Virus record (IMG/VR): IMGVR_UViG_3300022924_000019
Span: 1 to 59,842 of that record
Source of the DNA: a virus
DNA length: 59,842 nt
Reading direction: 5' to 3' (one strand)
Shown: positions 47,281 to 55,263 of the stretch, piece by piece
Position numbering within the stretch: position 1 is the stretch's first letter
Layout of the letters: the number at the start of each line of letters is the position of its first letter
Notes under the pieces: model-generated
Told to the model about the DNA's origin: nothing
Seen by the model: only the letters and a program-made list of their open reading frames with translations
The model's database searches: none
Translations under genes and position numbers: made by a program

Positions 47281-49821
47281 ATGGCCGACGAGGACAAGCC
47301 TCGCGGCTATCTCGCCCGGTATGGGGGGAGACTGATCGACGCCGGCTACCAGATTATTCCGATCCGCCGGGGATCGAAGGCGCCACCGTTCGACGACTGG
47401 CAGAAGACCCGCGCGACCAAGAAGCAGCTCAACGACTGGCTCGACGGCCAGTACAAGCGATCCGGCGTGGGCCTCCTCACCCGCAACACGCCTGCGGTCG
47501 ATCTCGACATTCTCGACGAACCCACTGCCTTGCACATGGAACGGTTCGTCCAGGCTCACTTCGGGATCGCACCGCTGCGGATCGGGATGGCCCCGAAACG
47601 ACTTCTGCTGTTCCGGTCGGACGCTCCGTTCCCCAAGATCAACAGCAGCGTCTATGAGGACGAATGGGGCAACCCCCAGGCGTCGTTTTCCCAGAGCGGG
47701 AAGCCGACCGGGCACCTCCGCAAGATCGAAATCCTGGGCGACGGGCAGCAGTTCGTGGCCTTCGCGATCCACCCGGACACCGGCAAGCCCTATGAGTGGA
47801 TCGGCGATACCCCGATCACCGTCCCGGCCGCCAAGCTGCCGCTCCTCTCCTACGAGGACGGACAGGCCATCGTCGCCGAGTTCGACCGGGTCGCCCTTGA
47901 GAACGGCTGGACCGTCAGCAAGCAGGGCAAGGCGCTCACCCGTCTGAAGCCGCAAACCCAGGTCGGCCGGATTGATCATGACGACGTGTTCGCCGCCGAC
48001 GCCAAGAAGGTCGATGACCTCTCGGACGAACAGCTCCGGACCCGGCTGCTGCTGGTTCCGGGCGCTGAAGACTACGAGACGTGGCTTCAGATCGGCATGG
48101 CGCTCTTCCACCAGTACGACGGGGAGGAGCGAGGCCTAGAACTCTGGCATGAGTGGTCCGAGACCGCGACGAACTACGACAGCTCGGCTCTCGACGCCAA
48201 ATGGGACACCTTCGATATCACGTCGAAGGGCCGGGCGCCGGTCACGGCTCGCCTGATCATCAAACTGGCCGCCGAAGCCCAGAAAGAGATCGCGACCGAG
48301 GTCTTCGAGACGACGGTAGCCGAGCTGAAGGCAGCCGGCACGCTTGAACTCCTCCGGGCGGCCTGCGAGAAGGTCAAGCATATCGAATTCGACGTGCTAG
48401 CCCGGTCTCAGATCGTCGGCATCGTCCAAAAACGGTTCAAGGACATTGCCGGAACGCCCCTGACGATCACCACGGCCCGCGACATGGTCCGGTTCGAGCA
48501 ACCGGAGCCCAAAGACCTCCCCCGGTGGCTGCAAGGCTGGGTCCACGTCGGCCACTCGGACAGCTTCTACAACATCAACCGCCGCTACGGGCTCAGCACG
48601 TCGGCTTTCAACGCCGTCCACAACCGATTCATGCTGACCAAGACCGAAGTCCTAGAGGGCAAGTCAGTCCCGGAGGCCCAGGCGGCGCCGTTTGCCCTGA
48701 ACAACAAGCAGATCTCGCTCGTGCAGAACGTCATGTACCTGCCGGGCGAGGACGATCTGTTCCACTACAACGGGGTTCCCTACGTCAACTCCTACGACGG
48801 CCGGAACGTCCCCTCCATTCCGCACGGAAAGCTGTCGAAGGATGAGCGGGCCGCAGTCGAAACGGTGAAGTTCCATTTCGAGCATCTGTTCGAGAACGCC
48901 CGCGACCGCCGTATCTTCATCGACGCCCTGGCCTACGTCGTCCAGAACCCCGGCAAGCGCCTCAACTGGGCGATCCTGTTGCAAGGCACGGAAGGAGACG
49001 GCAAGACCTTCTTCGCCGGCCTGCTGGCGGCGGTCCTCGGACCCGAGAACGTCAACAACGTGGTCGCCGCGGCGCTCGAAGAGAAGTACTCCCCCTGGGC
49101 TGAAGGCGCCCAGGTAATCTTCTGCGAAGAGATCCGGTTGCACGGCCACAACCGCTTCGACGTGCTGAACAAGATCAAGCCGAACATCACCAACATGACG
49201 GTCTCCGTCCGGAAGATGAACACCGACCTCTATTCGGCGATCAACACGGCGACCTATATCCTGACGACGAACTTCCGGGACGCCCTCCCGCTCGACGGCA
49301 ACGACAGCCGCTACTTCATCCTGTTCTCGCGGTTCCAGACCAGGGCGGCGCTCGCGGCGTTCGAGGAGCTGGACCCGACCTACTATACCCGCCTGTTCGA
49401 CTCCCTTGAGTACGCGGGAGCCCTCCGCAAGTGGCTCCTGGGCTGGGAGATCGGACCTGACTTTGACCCCAAGCGCCGCGCTCCTTCGAGCGAGGCCAAA
49501 GACGAAATGGTGTCCTACGCGATGAGCGAAGAATCCGACGCACTCGAAGAGATCATCAGCAGCGGCGGCAACGTCCTGACCTGCAAGATCTTGTGTTCCT
49601 CGACCGAACTGAGCGAGGCCCTGATGACCGCAATCGGGGAGGCGCCGTATGGCCGGGCGATGAACTCCCTTCTCCTGAAGGCGGGCTTCACCAAGCTCAA
49701 GAAGGTGCGGATCGGCTCGAAAACGCACGTATTCTGGTCCCAAGAGCCCTATCGCTTCCGCGATCCGAATGGTGGCTGGGATGAGAAAAAGATCCAAGAC
49801 TGGGCCAAGGACGACCTCTAG
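47281..49821 (+). CDS. Primase-polymerase / D5-like helicase fusion, 846 aa
   Basis: ATG 47281 (GAGG 7 nt upstream) is better than the GTG at 47275. Residues 1-200 are a PrimPol domain (YLARYGGRLIDAGYQIIPI; VDLDI near 72 as the catalytic D-x-D). About 240-300 are a PriCT-like part (DYETWLQIGMALFHQY). About 560-700 are an SF3 helicase: GTEGDGKTFF near 569-577 is Walker A and VIFCEEI near 615 is Walker B. It should prime and unwind at the phage origin, which probably lies just downstream. Ends WAKDDL. Confidence 0.9.
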   Translation: MADEDKPRGYLARYGGRLIDAGYQIIPIRRGSKAPPFDDWQKTRATKKQLNDWLDGQYKRSGVGLLTRNTPAVDLDILDEPTALHMERFVQAHFGIAPLRIGMAPKRLLLFRSDAPFPKINSSVYEDEWGNPQASFSQSGKPTGHLRKIEILGDGQQFVAFAIHPDTGKPYEWIGDTPITVPAAKLPLLSYEDGQAIVAEFDRVALENGWTVSKQGKALTRLKPQTQVGRIDHDDVFAADAKKVDDLSDEQLRTRLLLVPGAEDYETWLQIGMALFHQYDGEERGLELWHEWSETATNYDSSALDAKWDTFDITSKGRAPVTARLIIKLAAEAQKEIATEVFETTVAELKAAGTLELLRAACEKVKHIEFDVLARSQIVGIVQKRFKDIAGTPLTITTARDMVRFEQPEPKDLPRWLQGWVHVGHSDSFYNINRRYGLSTSAFNAVHNRFMLTKTEVLEGKSVPEAQAAPFALNNKQISLVQNVMYLPGEDDLFHYNGVPYVNSYDGRNVPSIPHGKLSKDERAAVETVKFHFEHLFENARDRRIFIDALAYVVQNPGKRLNWAILLQGTEGDGKTFFAGLLAAVLGPENVNNVVAAALEEKYSPWAEGAQVIFCEEIRLHGHNRFDVLNKIKPNITNMTVSVRKMNTDLYSAINTATYILTTNFRDALPLDGNDSRYFILFSRFQTRAALAAFEELDPTYYTRLFDSLEYAGALRKWLLGWEIGPDFDPKRRAPSSEAKDEMVSYAMSEESDALEEIISSGGNVLTCKILCSSTELSEALMTAIGEAPYGRAMNSLLLKAGFTKLKKVRIGSKTHVFWSQEPYRFRDPNGGWDEKKIQDWAKDDL

Positions 49822-49865
49822 CCCAACACCTCTGCCGTATGGCTATTTTGCCATAGAATTGACCT

Positions 49866-49897
49866 AGCCCTCGGGAAGTGATTTCCGGGGGCTTTTT
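49866..49897 (+). terminator. Terminator of the primase operon with the palindrome in its stem-loop
   Basis: AGCCC.CGG stem pairs with CCG.GGGCT, followed by TTTTT. The palindrome GGAAGTGATTTCC (49874-49886) fills the upper stem and loop. Confidence 0.75.
49874..49886. promoter_or_regulatory. Copy of the genome-wide palindrome inside a terminator
   Basis: GGAAGTGATTTCC, exact. This is the clearest overlap of a copy with a terminator, as expected for a stoperator-like element. Confidence 0.72.
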
Positions 49898-49919
49898 CAC
49901 GTCTGTTCTCATACCGGGT

Positions 49920-50310
49920 TGTCGGCGTTCTCATTACAGTTCCGATTGCCGTGCCGATTCGCAACTGGGAACAATGGGCACAGATTCAGCCCATTTCAGC
50001 CGTTTTCGAGGTCGGAATCCCGACTGCGGGGAACAATCGAACGGTTCTGGCTCTGGAATCCAGCCAGGGCCAGCGTATGCCGGTGTGCCGATTGGATTTC
50101 TGTTCCGATTAAATCGGGTGAAAGCCGAATGGGCACAAAATCGGAACAAATCGAATTCCTTGCCGCATAAGGCTTTGTGAGGAGCTGTTCTGATTGTTCT
50201 GATTGTTCTTATTTATAGGTGGTCCGTGACGCGAGAAAAGTTTTCAGTTTTTCCCCCAGGATGGAGAAAACCGGATTCAAACGGAACAATGAGAACAGTA
50301 CCGAAACGTG
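49920..50310. repeat. Candidate origin: iterated GGAACA/TGTTC elements
   Basis: Three tandem 9-mers TGTTCTGAT, TGTTCTGAT, TGTTCTTAT at 50186-50212, followed by ATTTATAGG (AT-rich). TGTTCCGATT at 50101-50110 is the exact inverse of AATCGGAACA at 50139-50148. Others: GTTCCGATTG 49939, GTGCCGATTC 49951, GGGAACAATGGG 49967, GGGGAACAATCG 50028, CGGAACAATGAGAACAGTACCG 50282. Lower GC than the surroundings. Confidence 0.55.
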
Positions 50311-50389
50311 GTGTCAAAGCGCCCCGCCGGCTAAAGGGCTCCCAGATCGCTCAGGAGACCCCTAAACGGGCCTAGAAGCCCCTGCATCC

Positions 50390-50402
50390 CGAAATCACTT
50401 CC
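50390..50402. promoter_or_regulatory. Copy of the genome-wide palindrome in the gene-free region
   Basis: CGAAATCACTTCC, outside any credible gene. Confidence 0.65.
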
Positions 50403-50830
50403 AAGGGGCTCCTGAGCCACCGAAAAGCCGCCTTTGATGGAGTCCAGAAGATCTGAGCTTCCGGGGCTCAGCGCCCTCGCCGGCCTCGGCTACCCCTCGG
50501 AAGGGACCCAAAGGCGCCTCATGACCCGCTGAATCGGAACAGCCCATCGCCCGCAACAGCTCGGCGCCTGCTGATGTTTGATGTTGATCAATGGGAACAG
50601 CTCAACGCATGGGGCTACCCGACCAGGGGGCAGGCCCGGCGCCTCACCTGTTCCGATACGTGCAGCAGCCCATGACCAGGGGGCCACGCCTGCCCCTATC
50701 CCCGCCCTGCTATCGAGGCGCCCTGTAGCCCAGCACCCGCCCTGCGTATGACCAGGGCGCCCCCTCACCTAGCCGACCGATTCACGGCATACGCCTGCCC
50801 CGCCCCTGCCCAGGTCACCACGCACGGCAA

Positions 50831-50858
50831 AGGGCCGCCGGTAGATCCGGGCGGCCCT
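50831..50858. terminator. Hairpin in the gene-free region
   Basis: AGGGCCGCC/GGCGGCCCT, perfect 9-bp stem with 10-nt loop; part of the double hairpin that closes the leftward accessory block. Confidence 0.6.
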
Positions 50859-50875
50859 GAACAGCAGGCACAAAG

Positions 50876-50905
50876 AAGCCCCCTAGCAGGGGAGCTAGGG
50901 GGCTT
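50876..50905 (-). terminator. Terminator of the leftward accessory block
   Basis: AAGCCCCCTAGC/GCTAGGGGGCTT, a perfect 12-bp stem with a 6-nt loop; on the minus strand it is followed by TCTTTG. Confidence 0.75.
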
Positions 50906-50956
50906 GAGGTAGAGCGGGGGCGCTAGCCCTTGGCCGGGCTCTTAGGGGGCGGCTCC

Positions 50957-51139
50957 CTAGTAGTGCGAGAGGATGAGACGCAGGGCGAACCAAGAGGCGG
51001 CGCTAACGCCGCATCCGAGGCCCAGGTAGTAGCGCAACCCGTCGCCATGGGTGCGGCGATCCGGGTTGTAGAGGAAGACAGACGCCACGCCCAGCAGGGC
51101 GGCTAGAATGTCCAGAGGCGTAACGACAAGGTCAGGCAT
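50957..51139 (-). CDS. Small membrane protein, 60 aa
   Basis: ATG 51139 (MPDLVVTPLDILAALLG); the longer frame upstream overlaps the next gene. Two hydrophobic segments (about 6-23 and 38-56) joined by a charged loop. It is the last gene of the leftward accessory block. Could be a holin-like or exclusion protein; nothing decides it. Confidence 0.55.
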   Translation of the reverse strand: MPDLVVTPLDILAALLGVASVFLYNPDRRTHGDGLRYYLGLGCGVSAASWFALRLILSHY

Positions 51140-51197
51140 GAGAAGATTCCAGTCATGAGAAACCCGCCTCACGGGATCAGCCGCGGGCGGGTTGGGG

Positions 51198-51419
51198 TTA
51201 GTCCTCTTGTTCGTCTTCGAAGATGACGGTCGCGGCGGGGTGAAGCGCGAGAACTTGAGCTTTCGCGCCCTCGTCATCATCAGCGCGCAGGCAATCGTCC
51301 AGTACCCGTTCATCGCTTGCCCAGTAGAGGGGCGAGCCGGACCCCCAGTAGGCGCCCGCTGTATCGTATCCGTCCGAGTCCAGCTTGCGACGGACTAGCG
51401 TGATGACGTGTTCCGCCAT
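51198..51419 (-). CDS. Small protein with GYD..GAYWG motif, 73 aa
   Basis: ATG 51419 (MAEHVITLVRRKL); longer frames overlap the next gene. It holds SDGYDTAGAYWGSGSPLYW and AKAQVLALHP, matching the protein at 54539 (GYDPGGAYWG, AKEAVRAIHP). The two are diverged paralogues of a family common in alphaproteobacterial phages with no known role. Ends in acidic DEQED. Confidence 0.6.
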   Translation of the reverse strand: MAEHVITLVRRKLDSDGYDTAGAYWGSGSPLYWASDERVLDDCLRADDDEGAKAQVLALHPAATVIFEDEQED

Positions 51420-51423
51420 GGCC

Positions 51424-51576
51424 CTAGCCCTCGACCAGGGCGGGCCTACGCACGGGGGCGCAAGCATGGGTTTTCGCGGCGTAGGCGGAGACGTGGTGCG
51501 TTCCGCACTTGCTGCACGACGACACGACAGGCGGGGCGCCGGTCTTGCGGGGTTTCGGAAGTGATTTCCGTTTCAT
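51424..51576 (-). CDS. Small Cys/His-rich protein, 50 aa
   Basis: ATG 51576 with GAGGAG 9 nt upstream. It has Cys/His at SCSSKCGTHHVS and THACAP, a C-x4-C...H..C zinc-ribbon-like arrangement, and a basic N-terminus. The palindrome (51557-51569) lies in codons 3-7. Too short for the usual minimum length but well supported by its ribosome site. Confidence 0.55.
   Translation of the reverse strand: MKRKSLPKPRKTGAPPVVSSCSKCGTHHVSAYAAKTHACAPVRRPALVEG
51557..51569. promoter_or_regulatory. Copy of the genome-wide palindrome near a start codon
   Basis: GGAAGTGATTTCC, exact, within the first codons of the 50-aa Cys-rich gene. Confidence 0.65.
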
Positions 51577-51581
51577 GGGTC

Positions 51582-51734
51582 TTACTCCTCGTCGGGGGTT
51601 TCGGCGACGCGCTGTTGCGCCTCGTCAATGGCGTCAATCTGACGTTGGGTGAGGGGGCGGCGGCGGCTCGCGTTGTTCCACGCTTGCGCCAGAACGTGAG
51701 CGAGCATCTTGTTTGTCGTGCTAGGGCCAATCAT
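51582..51734 (-). CDS. Small hypothetical protein, 50 aa
   Basis: ATG 51734 (MIGPSTTNKMLAHVLAQAW); longer frames overlap the next gene. The product is helical, ending in acidic DEAQQRVAETPDEE. Its 3' end carries the ribosome site of the next gene. No family recognised. Confidence 0.5.
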   Translation of the reverse strand: MIGPSTTNKMLAHVLAQAWNNASRRRPLTQRQIDAIDEAQQRVAETPDEE

Positions 51735-51738
51735 GGCG

Positions 51739-51975
51739 TCACTTCCCGTGATAGCCGCGTTCTTCGCGAACGCGCTGCATGTAGTCTTCCGATTGCCGTT
51801 CGATCTCGGCATAAGCATCCGCGTCCGTGCGGATATGCGTATAGCCGGGATTTTGGATTACGCGGCGCCAGTCGCTAGGCGTGAGCCCGGCGCCGTCGCC
51901 TTCCGCAACCTGTTGCACCTTCCCGCCCTTGGCGAGAAACGCGGCCTTCGCTGCTTCGATTTCTTCGCGGGTCAT
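51739..51975 (-). CDS. Small hypothetical protein, 78 aa
   Basis: ATG at 51975. Helix-rich, starting MTREEIEAAKAAFLAKGG, with TPSDWRRVIQNPG in the middle and charged helices to the end. No family recognised; the compact size and neighbours suggest an accessory regulatory protein. Confidence 0.55.
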   Translation of the reverse strand: MTREEIEAAKAAFLAKGGKVQQVAEGDGAGLTPSDWRRVIQNPGYTHIRTDADAYAEIERQSEDYMQRVREERGYHGK

Positions 51976-51992
51976 GGCGTCAGCTCCCCAGA

Positions 51993-52739
51993 TTAAGACG
52001 TGTAGCCGGTGAAGTCGGCGGGCGCGAGGTTGCCCCGGTAGCCGCGCGGCGAAGTCGTGTAAACCTCGACCGTCCAGCCGTCACCCGAGGGCGCGATCTC
52101 ATAGGCGCATTCGTCCAAAGTAGACGCCTCAAAGGCTGACGTGGCGTCGATGCAGTCGCGAGCATCCGCGAACCGATACCGCATGTCAGTGATCACGAAA
52201 GCCGGGCTTTCCTGTTCGCGGATCGCGGCGCTGTTGATTTTTTCCAGCTCGGCCCAAAGCGAGGCGCAATCGCCGCCCAGGTGGTAGCGGCAGGCCGCAC
52301 GTTCTTCAATTTCGGCGGCGGCTTCTTGGCGGGCCTTCTCGCTATCGAAGAACCGGGCTTCTCCCGCATAGAGCGCCGGGATAGCGGCGACCAGGGCGAG
52401 GAACCCGGCGCGGTATCCTTGAAGTTCAAGAACGCGAGCCCGGCGCGCCGCCCGGTCTTCTTTACGCAGTTCTTCATAAGCCTCGATCACGGCGACCCGA
52501 ACGCCCGGAAGCGATTTCTCCGGAACAAGGGCGCCGCGCTTCTCAGAGGTCAGGTAACGCAGCGTGCACTCAATCGAGCCGTTCCGAAGTTCAAAGACCT
52601 CGCAACGATATTCCGCCGCCCTGGTCGCCGTGCCCAGGGCGCGGAAACGAACGTCTGAGCCGTCTCGCACTTCCCGGCGCGCCGAATGACCGGCGGGCGA
52701 GAGGTCCCAAGAGACAGAGGTTTGAGTTTCGGCGGGCAT
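51993..52739 (-). CDS. Hypothetical protein, 248 aa
   Basis: ATG 52739 (MPAETQTSVSWDLS); the upstream frame runs into the promoter region. The N-terminal 100 residues are beta-rich; about 100-190 form a charged helix with one hydrophobic stretch (GFLALVAAIPALYAG near 135-150, perhaps a membrane hairpin or TM); the end is beta-rich. First gene after the promoter at 52792-52820. Unknown. Confidence 0.6.
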   Translation of the reverse strand: MPAETQTSVSWDLSPAGHSARREVRDGSDVRFRALGTATRAAEYRCEVFELRNGSIECTLRYLTSEKRGALVPEKSLPGVRVAVIEAYEELRKEDRAARRARVLELQGYRAGFLALVAAIPALYAGEARFFDSEKARQEAAAEIEERAACRYHLGGDCASLWAELEKINSAAIREQESPAFVITDMRYRFADARDCIDATSAFEASTLDECAYEIAPSGDGWTVEVYTTSPRGYRGNLAPADFTGYTS

Positions 52740-52791
52740 GTTGTCAGCTCCAATGGGTAGCGGGGCGCCCCCGTCTCTGGGGACACCCTGC

Positions 52792-52820
52792 TTATAGAAC
52801 GAACGGAAAAAGGGTGTCAA
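52792..52820 (-). promoter_or_regulatory. Leftward promoter
   Basis: On the minus strand -35 TTGACA (52820-52815), 17-bp spacer, -10 CTATAA (52797-52792). Shares TTGACACC and the CTTTTTCCGTTCG spacer with the leftward promoters at 55702 and 56686. Confidence 0.75.
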
Positions 52821-52824
52821 CACC

Positions 52825-52953
52825 CTAGAGGGGCGGCGGATCGCCTGAACAGCAGATTGCGACCAAGCACCAAAAGACCAGCACTCCGAAGACGTAGAGG
52901 ACCGACCGTCCGAAGATCGCCCCTACGGCTTTCTTGACGTCTCGGGACTTCAT
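52825..52953 (-). CDS. Small membrane protein, 42 aa
   Basis: ATG 52953 overlaps the upstream TGA as ATGA. It has a basic start (MKSRDVKKAVGAIFGR) and one TM helix (about 17-35: VLYVFGVLVFWCLVAICC). The end has two cysteines and a Pro-rich tail. Stop-start coupling supports it. Function unknown. Confidence 0.5.
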   Translation of the reverse strand: MKSRDVKKAVGAIFGRSVLYVFGVLVFWCLVAICCSGDPPPL

Positions 52954-53576
52954 CCCGTCACCTTGGCGCGGAAGGCTTCCGCAGCCTCTACAGCGGCTTT
53001 GACGCGTCCCCAGGTATCGAGCGTTCCGCCTCCATCAACGTAGAGGCGGGCCGCCGCGATGAGGTCGCCGTAAGGGTCTTCCTCCGCCCAGGTGAACCGG
53101 AAGAAGTGGAACAGCTCGGGCGCTTCGTCGCCGTCTTCGATCACGTTGCCGTCTTCGTCGATATCGGCAACGTCGTCGTATCCGATACCGCCCTCCCCGC
53201 AGGCCGGGCAATCGTCGTCCGTCATAGCGGGCGAGTCGTCTTCCCACTCATGGTCACAATGGGGGCATTTGTAATAGAGGCGGAACCGGTTCGAGTCGTC
53301 GTCGCCATGCGTGGTGAACAGCTCGCCCCGCTTGTCCGGTTCATAGGCCGCAAGGGCGGCGGCCCAGGCGTCTAGGCAGTAGGGGAGCGAGGCGAACAGG
53401 TCTTCCGTGTCGTCCGCGTAAAAGACGACGAAGGCCGCATCTAGGGCGCGCACCACGTCGGCGGTTGTGTCCGACTCCAGAGCGGGGATTTTCAGGATGA
53501 CGGATTGCGGGGAAGGCTGACCTTCGAACCCCTGTTCCGTGAAAGTCCCGTCATACTCGATTTTAGAAACGATCAT
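52950..53576 (-). CDS. Acidic zinc-ribbon protein, 208 aa (possible longer N-terminus)
   Basis: ATG 53576 (MIVSKIEYDGTF) has AAGGAAA about 8 nt upstream. The frame stays open to 53741, and a start at 53732 would add 52 residues that read like a plausible helix, so the start is not settled. A zinc ribbon (CPHCDHEW ... CPACGEGG) lies near 113-136, in a strongly acidic context; the C-terminal half is helical with FFRFTWAEEDPYGDLIAAARLY. No family recognised. Confidence 0.6.
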   Translation of the reverse strand: MIVSKIEYDGTFTEQGFEGQPSPQSVILKIPALESDTTADVVRALDAAFVVFYADDTEDLFASLPYCLDAWAAALAAYEPDKRGELFTTHGDDDSNRFRLYYKCPHCDHEWEDDSPAMTDDDCPACGEGGIGYDDVADIDEDGNVIEDGDEAPELFHFFRFTWAEEDPYGDLIAAARLYVDGGGTLDTWGRVKAAVEAAEAFRAKVTG

Positions 53577-53748
53577 ATCTCGATTTCCTTCGATAGATCC
53601 GGACTGCGATTGTTGCGTTTCCCAGGCTTCGATTTCTTGGCGAATGGCTGCACGCTTGGCGGATGATGTTCGCGACCCCGGACGCAAGCGGGCGCGCAAC
53701 TTAGCGATGCTAAGGGGTTCAATATTCGTCATTTGAAGCACTCTAGAT

Positions 53749-53871
53749 CTAGCGGAACGGGCGGCGGTTGCCGGAGGCGCGATCCGACCAGAGGGCGCGC
53801 ATAGCGGCGATACGGGAGGCCTCTTGGCGCCGACTTAGGCCACTGCCGGCAGTGGGGGGTTTCCTCGTCAT
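53749..53871 (-). CDS. Small basic protein, 40 aa
   Basis: ATG 53871 overlaps the stop of the upstream gene (ATGA); 40 codons to TAG. Arg/Ser-rich (LSRRQEASRIAAMRALWSD). Coupling supports translation, but size leaves doubt. Confidence 0.4.
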   Translation of the reverse strand: MTRKPPTAGSGLSRRQEASRIAAMRALWSDRASGNRRPFR

Positions 53872-54527
53872 GCGCCGCACTCGGCGGCCGGAACGTAGCC
53901 CGACAGGGGCGGGAAGCCGAACGAACAGGCGAGCGATCGAGTCTCCCGAGCTTGAGCCCGGATAGCCTTGCGGGCCTGATATAGCGCCTCGCTCATGACC
54001 TGTTGCATGGGGCCATAGGTCATTTCGTCCGTTGAGGCCTCATTGCCCCAAATGGAGTCCGCCGCGACCTTGACGCCGCGCCAGTAGACGCGGACCAACA
54101 GGCCGCAAGTCGGGTTGCCGTCCTGCTGCTGTTCCCGGTACGTCTTCTCTTGAGCCGCCCGGACTTCCCGCGCCGCGTCCAGGGCTTGAGCCTTGCCCAG
54201 CTTCGACTCCCGGAAGTGCGCGAACAGATTGACCAGGGACTCGGGCGAGAGGTCGAATTCGGACGGCTCGGGCGTTTCGGAATCGTTGACCCACTCCAAT
54301 TCGATCCGAAGGGCGCCGCCCTGGTCGATCTGATACCGGGCATAGCTCCCGTGATCTTCGCGGAATTCCGCGTGGAAGTTTTCGTCCGGGTCGACCAGGG
54401 CGGCCCAGAACCGGAAGTCGGCGGCTTGGCTTTTGGCGACCCGGAAGGCCTGTTGCGCCGCCATGGGGGCGGCCCGGAATTCCGAACGGGCCTTGCGGTA
54501 GCGTTCGGCGAGAGGGAAAGCGCGCAT
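53868..54527 (-). CDS. Hypothetical protein, 219 aa
   Basis: ATG at 54527. The N-terminal part is helical and basic (AERYRKARSEFRAAP), a middle alpha/beta part (FRFWAALVDPDENFHAEF, LRIELEWVND) and Gln/Arg-rich helices. The end has ARETRSLACSFGFP. No family recognised; it looks like a member of the accessory block. Confidence 0.6.
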   Translation of the reverse strand: MRAFPLAERYRKARSEFRAAPMAAQQAFRVAKSQAADFRFWAALVDPDENFHAEFREDHGSYARYQIDQGGALRIELEWVNDSETPEPSEFDLSPESLVNLFAHFRESKLGKAQALDAAREVRAAQEKTYREQQQDGNPTCGLLVRVYWRGVKVAADSIWGNEASTDEMTYGPMQQVMSEALYQARKAIRAQARETRSLACSFGFPPLSGYVPAAECGA

Positions 54528-54538
54528 TGTGTCAGCTC

Positions 54539-54877
54539 CTACCGGAAGAAACGGGCTTTAGGGTGAATGGCGCGAACGGCTTCTTTCGCCGCTTCACGGT
54601 CGGCGGCCCAAACGAAGCCGCGAATATCCGTGATGGGTCCGACGAACCCGAACAGGCGTTGGCGGGAGAGTCCCCAGTAGGCGCCGCCGGGATCGTACCC
54701 CTGACCGCTAATGGGGATAGTCGTCAGTTGGAACGGGGCGCCGTCCGCCGTCACGGTAAGGCGCATGACCTCCCCGCGTTTCGTCGTGTAGCTGTCGTGA
54801 TTCGGCCTACCCATCGGGGCGCCCCGGCTCCCGTCTACTTCCGGGCACAACAGGGCAATGAGGTCGCGGCGGTTCAT
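54539..54877 (-). CDS. Protein with GYD..GAYWG motif, 112 aa
   Basis: ATG 54877 (MNRRDLIALLCPEV) is preferred to the much longer frame that overlaps the next gene. It contains TTKRGEVMRLTV, GQGYDPGGAYWGLSRQRLF and AADREAAKEAVRAIHPKA, and is a paralogue of the shorter protein at 51198. Function unknown. Confidence 0.6.
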   Translation of the reverse strand: MNRRDLIALLCPEVDGSRGAPMGRPNHDSYTTKRGEVMRLTVTADGAPFQLTTIPISGQGYDPGGAYWGLSRQRLFGFVGPITDIRGFVWAADREAAKEAVRAIHPKARFFR

Positions 54878-55263
54878 TCGGAGTCCCCTTCCGTGGCGCG
54901 GGCGATGACGTGAGCGCGGATATCTTCCGGCAAGTCTGCCCAGCGGATTCGATTGTGCTTGCAGCGGTAGCGATACGCAGCAGCCTGATAGGCCTCTAGC
55001 TCGCTCCATTGGCTGACGCCTTGCGGGTGCGTCGGGTAGGCGCTCATTCCGAGACACGGAATCCACGTATTGCGGAATTCCCCGCGCTGACCTTCCGGCA
55101 AGCCGTTGCCGTGGCGGTCCAGGGCGAAGGCGAGGGGGAAGGTAAACAGGACCGTGTAACGGTCGGCGGTTTTGCCCTTGTTATCGAGGACGTCGAGAAC
55201 GTAGGCGGGGGCGCCGTCAAGCCAACGCTTCGAAGCGCGGCGAGGCGTGTAGAGGCGACCCAT
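54874..55263 (-). CDS. Conserved phage protein, 129 aa
   Basis: ATG 55263. The motif NTWIPCLGMSAYPTHPQGVSQW, followed by IRWADLPEDIRAHVIARAT, is found in small conserved proteins of many Proteobacteria phages. The N-terminal half is beta-rich (TVLFTFPLAFALDRHG). No function known to me. Overlaps both neighbours by ATGA. Confidence 0.65.
   Translation of the reverse strand: MGRLYTPRRASKRWLDGAPAYVLDVLDNKGKTADRYTVLFTFPLAFALDRHGNGLPEGQRGEFRNTWIPCLGMSAYPTHPQGVSQWSELEAYQAAAYRYRCKHNRIRWADLPEDIRAHVIARATEGDSE

Larger units (their letters stand above)
49822..50956. other. 1.1-kb gene-free region: terminators, repeats, origin candidate
   Basis: Contains a terminator with an embedded palindrome copy (49866-49897), a cluster of GGAACA/TGTTC elements (49927-50303), a palindrome copy at 50390, three GACCAGGG motifs (50621, 50674, 50750) and two hairpins (50831-50858, 50876-50905). 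Open frames here are short, overlapping and compositionally not gene-like. It lies between convergent blocks, next to the primase gene. Confidence 0.7.

Noticed and set aside
49878-50180. Possible 100-codon gene in the gene-free region
   Set aside because: No ribosome site; begins inside the terminator palindrome, and the sequence consists of repeated GGAACA/CCGATT elements better explained as an origin-like region.
50490-50768. Possible 92-codon minus gene
   Set aside because: Arg/Gly/Trp-rich product with no ribosome site, in a GC-rich region with three GACCAGGG motifs.
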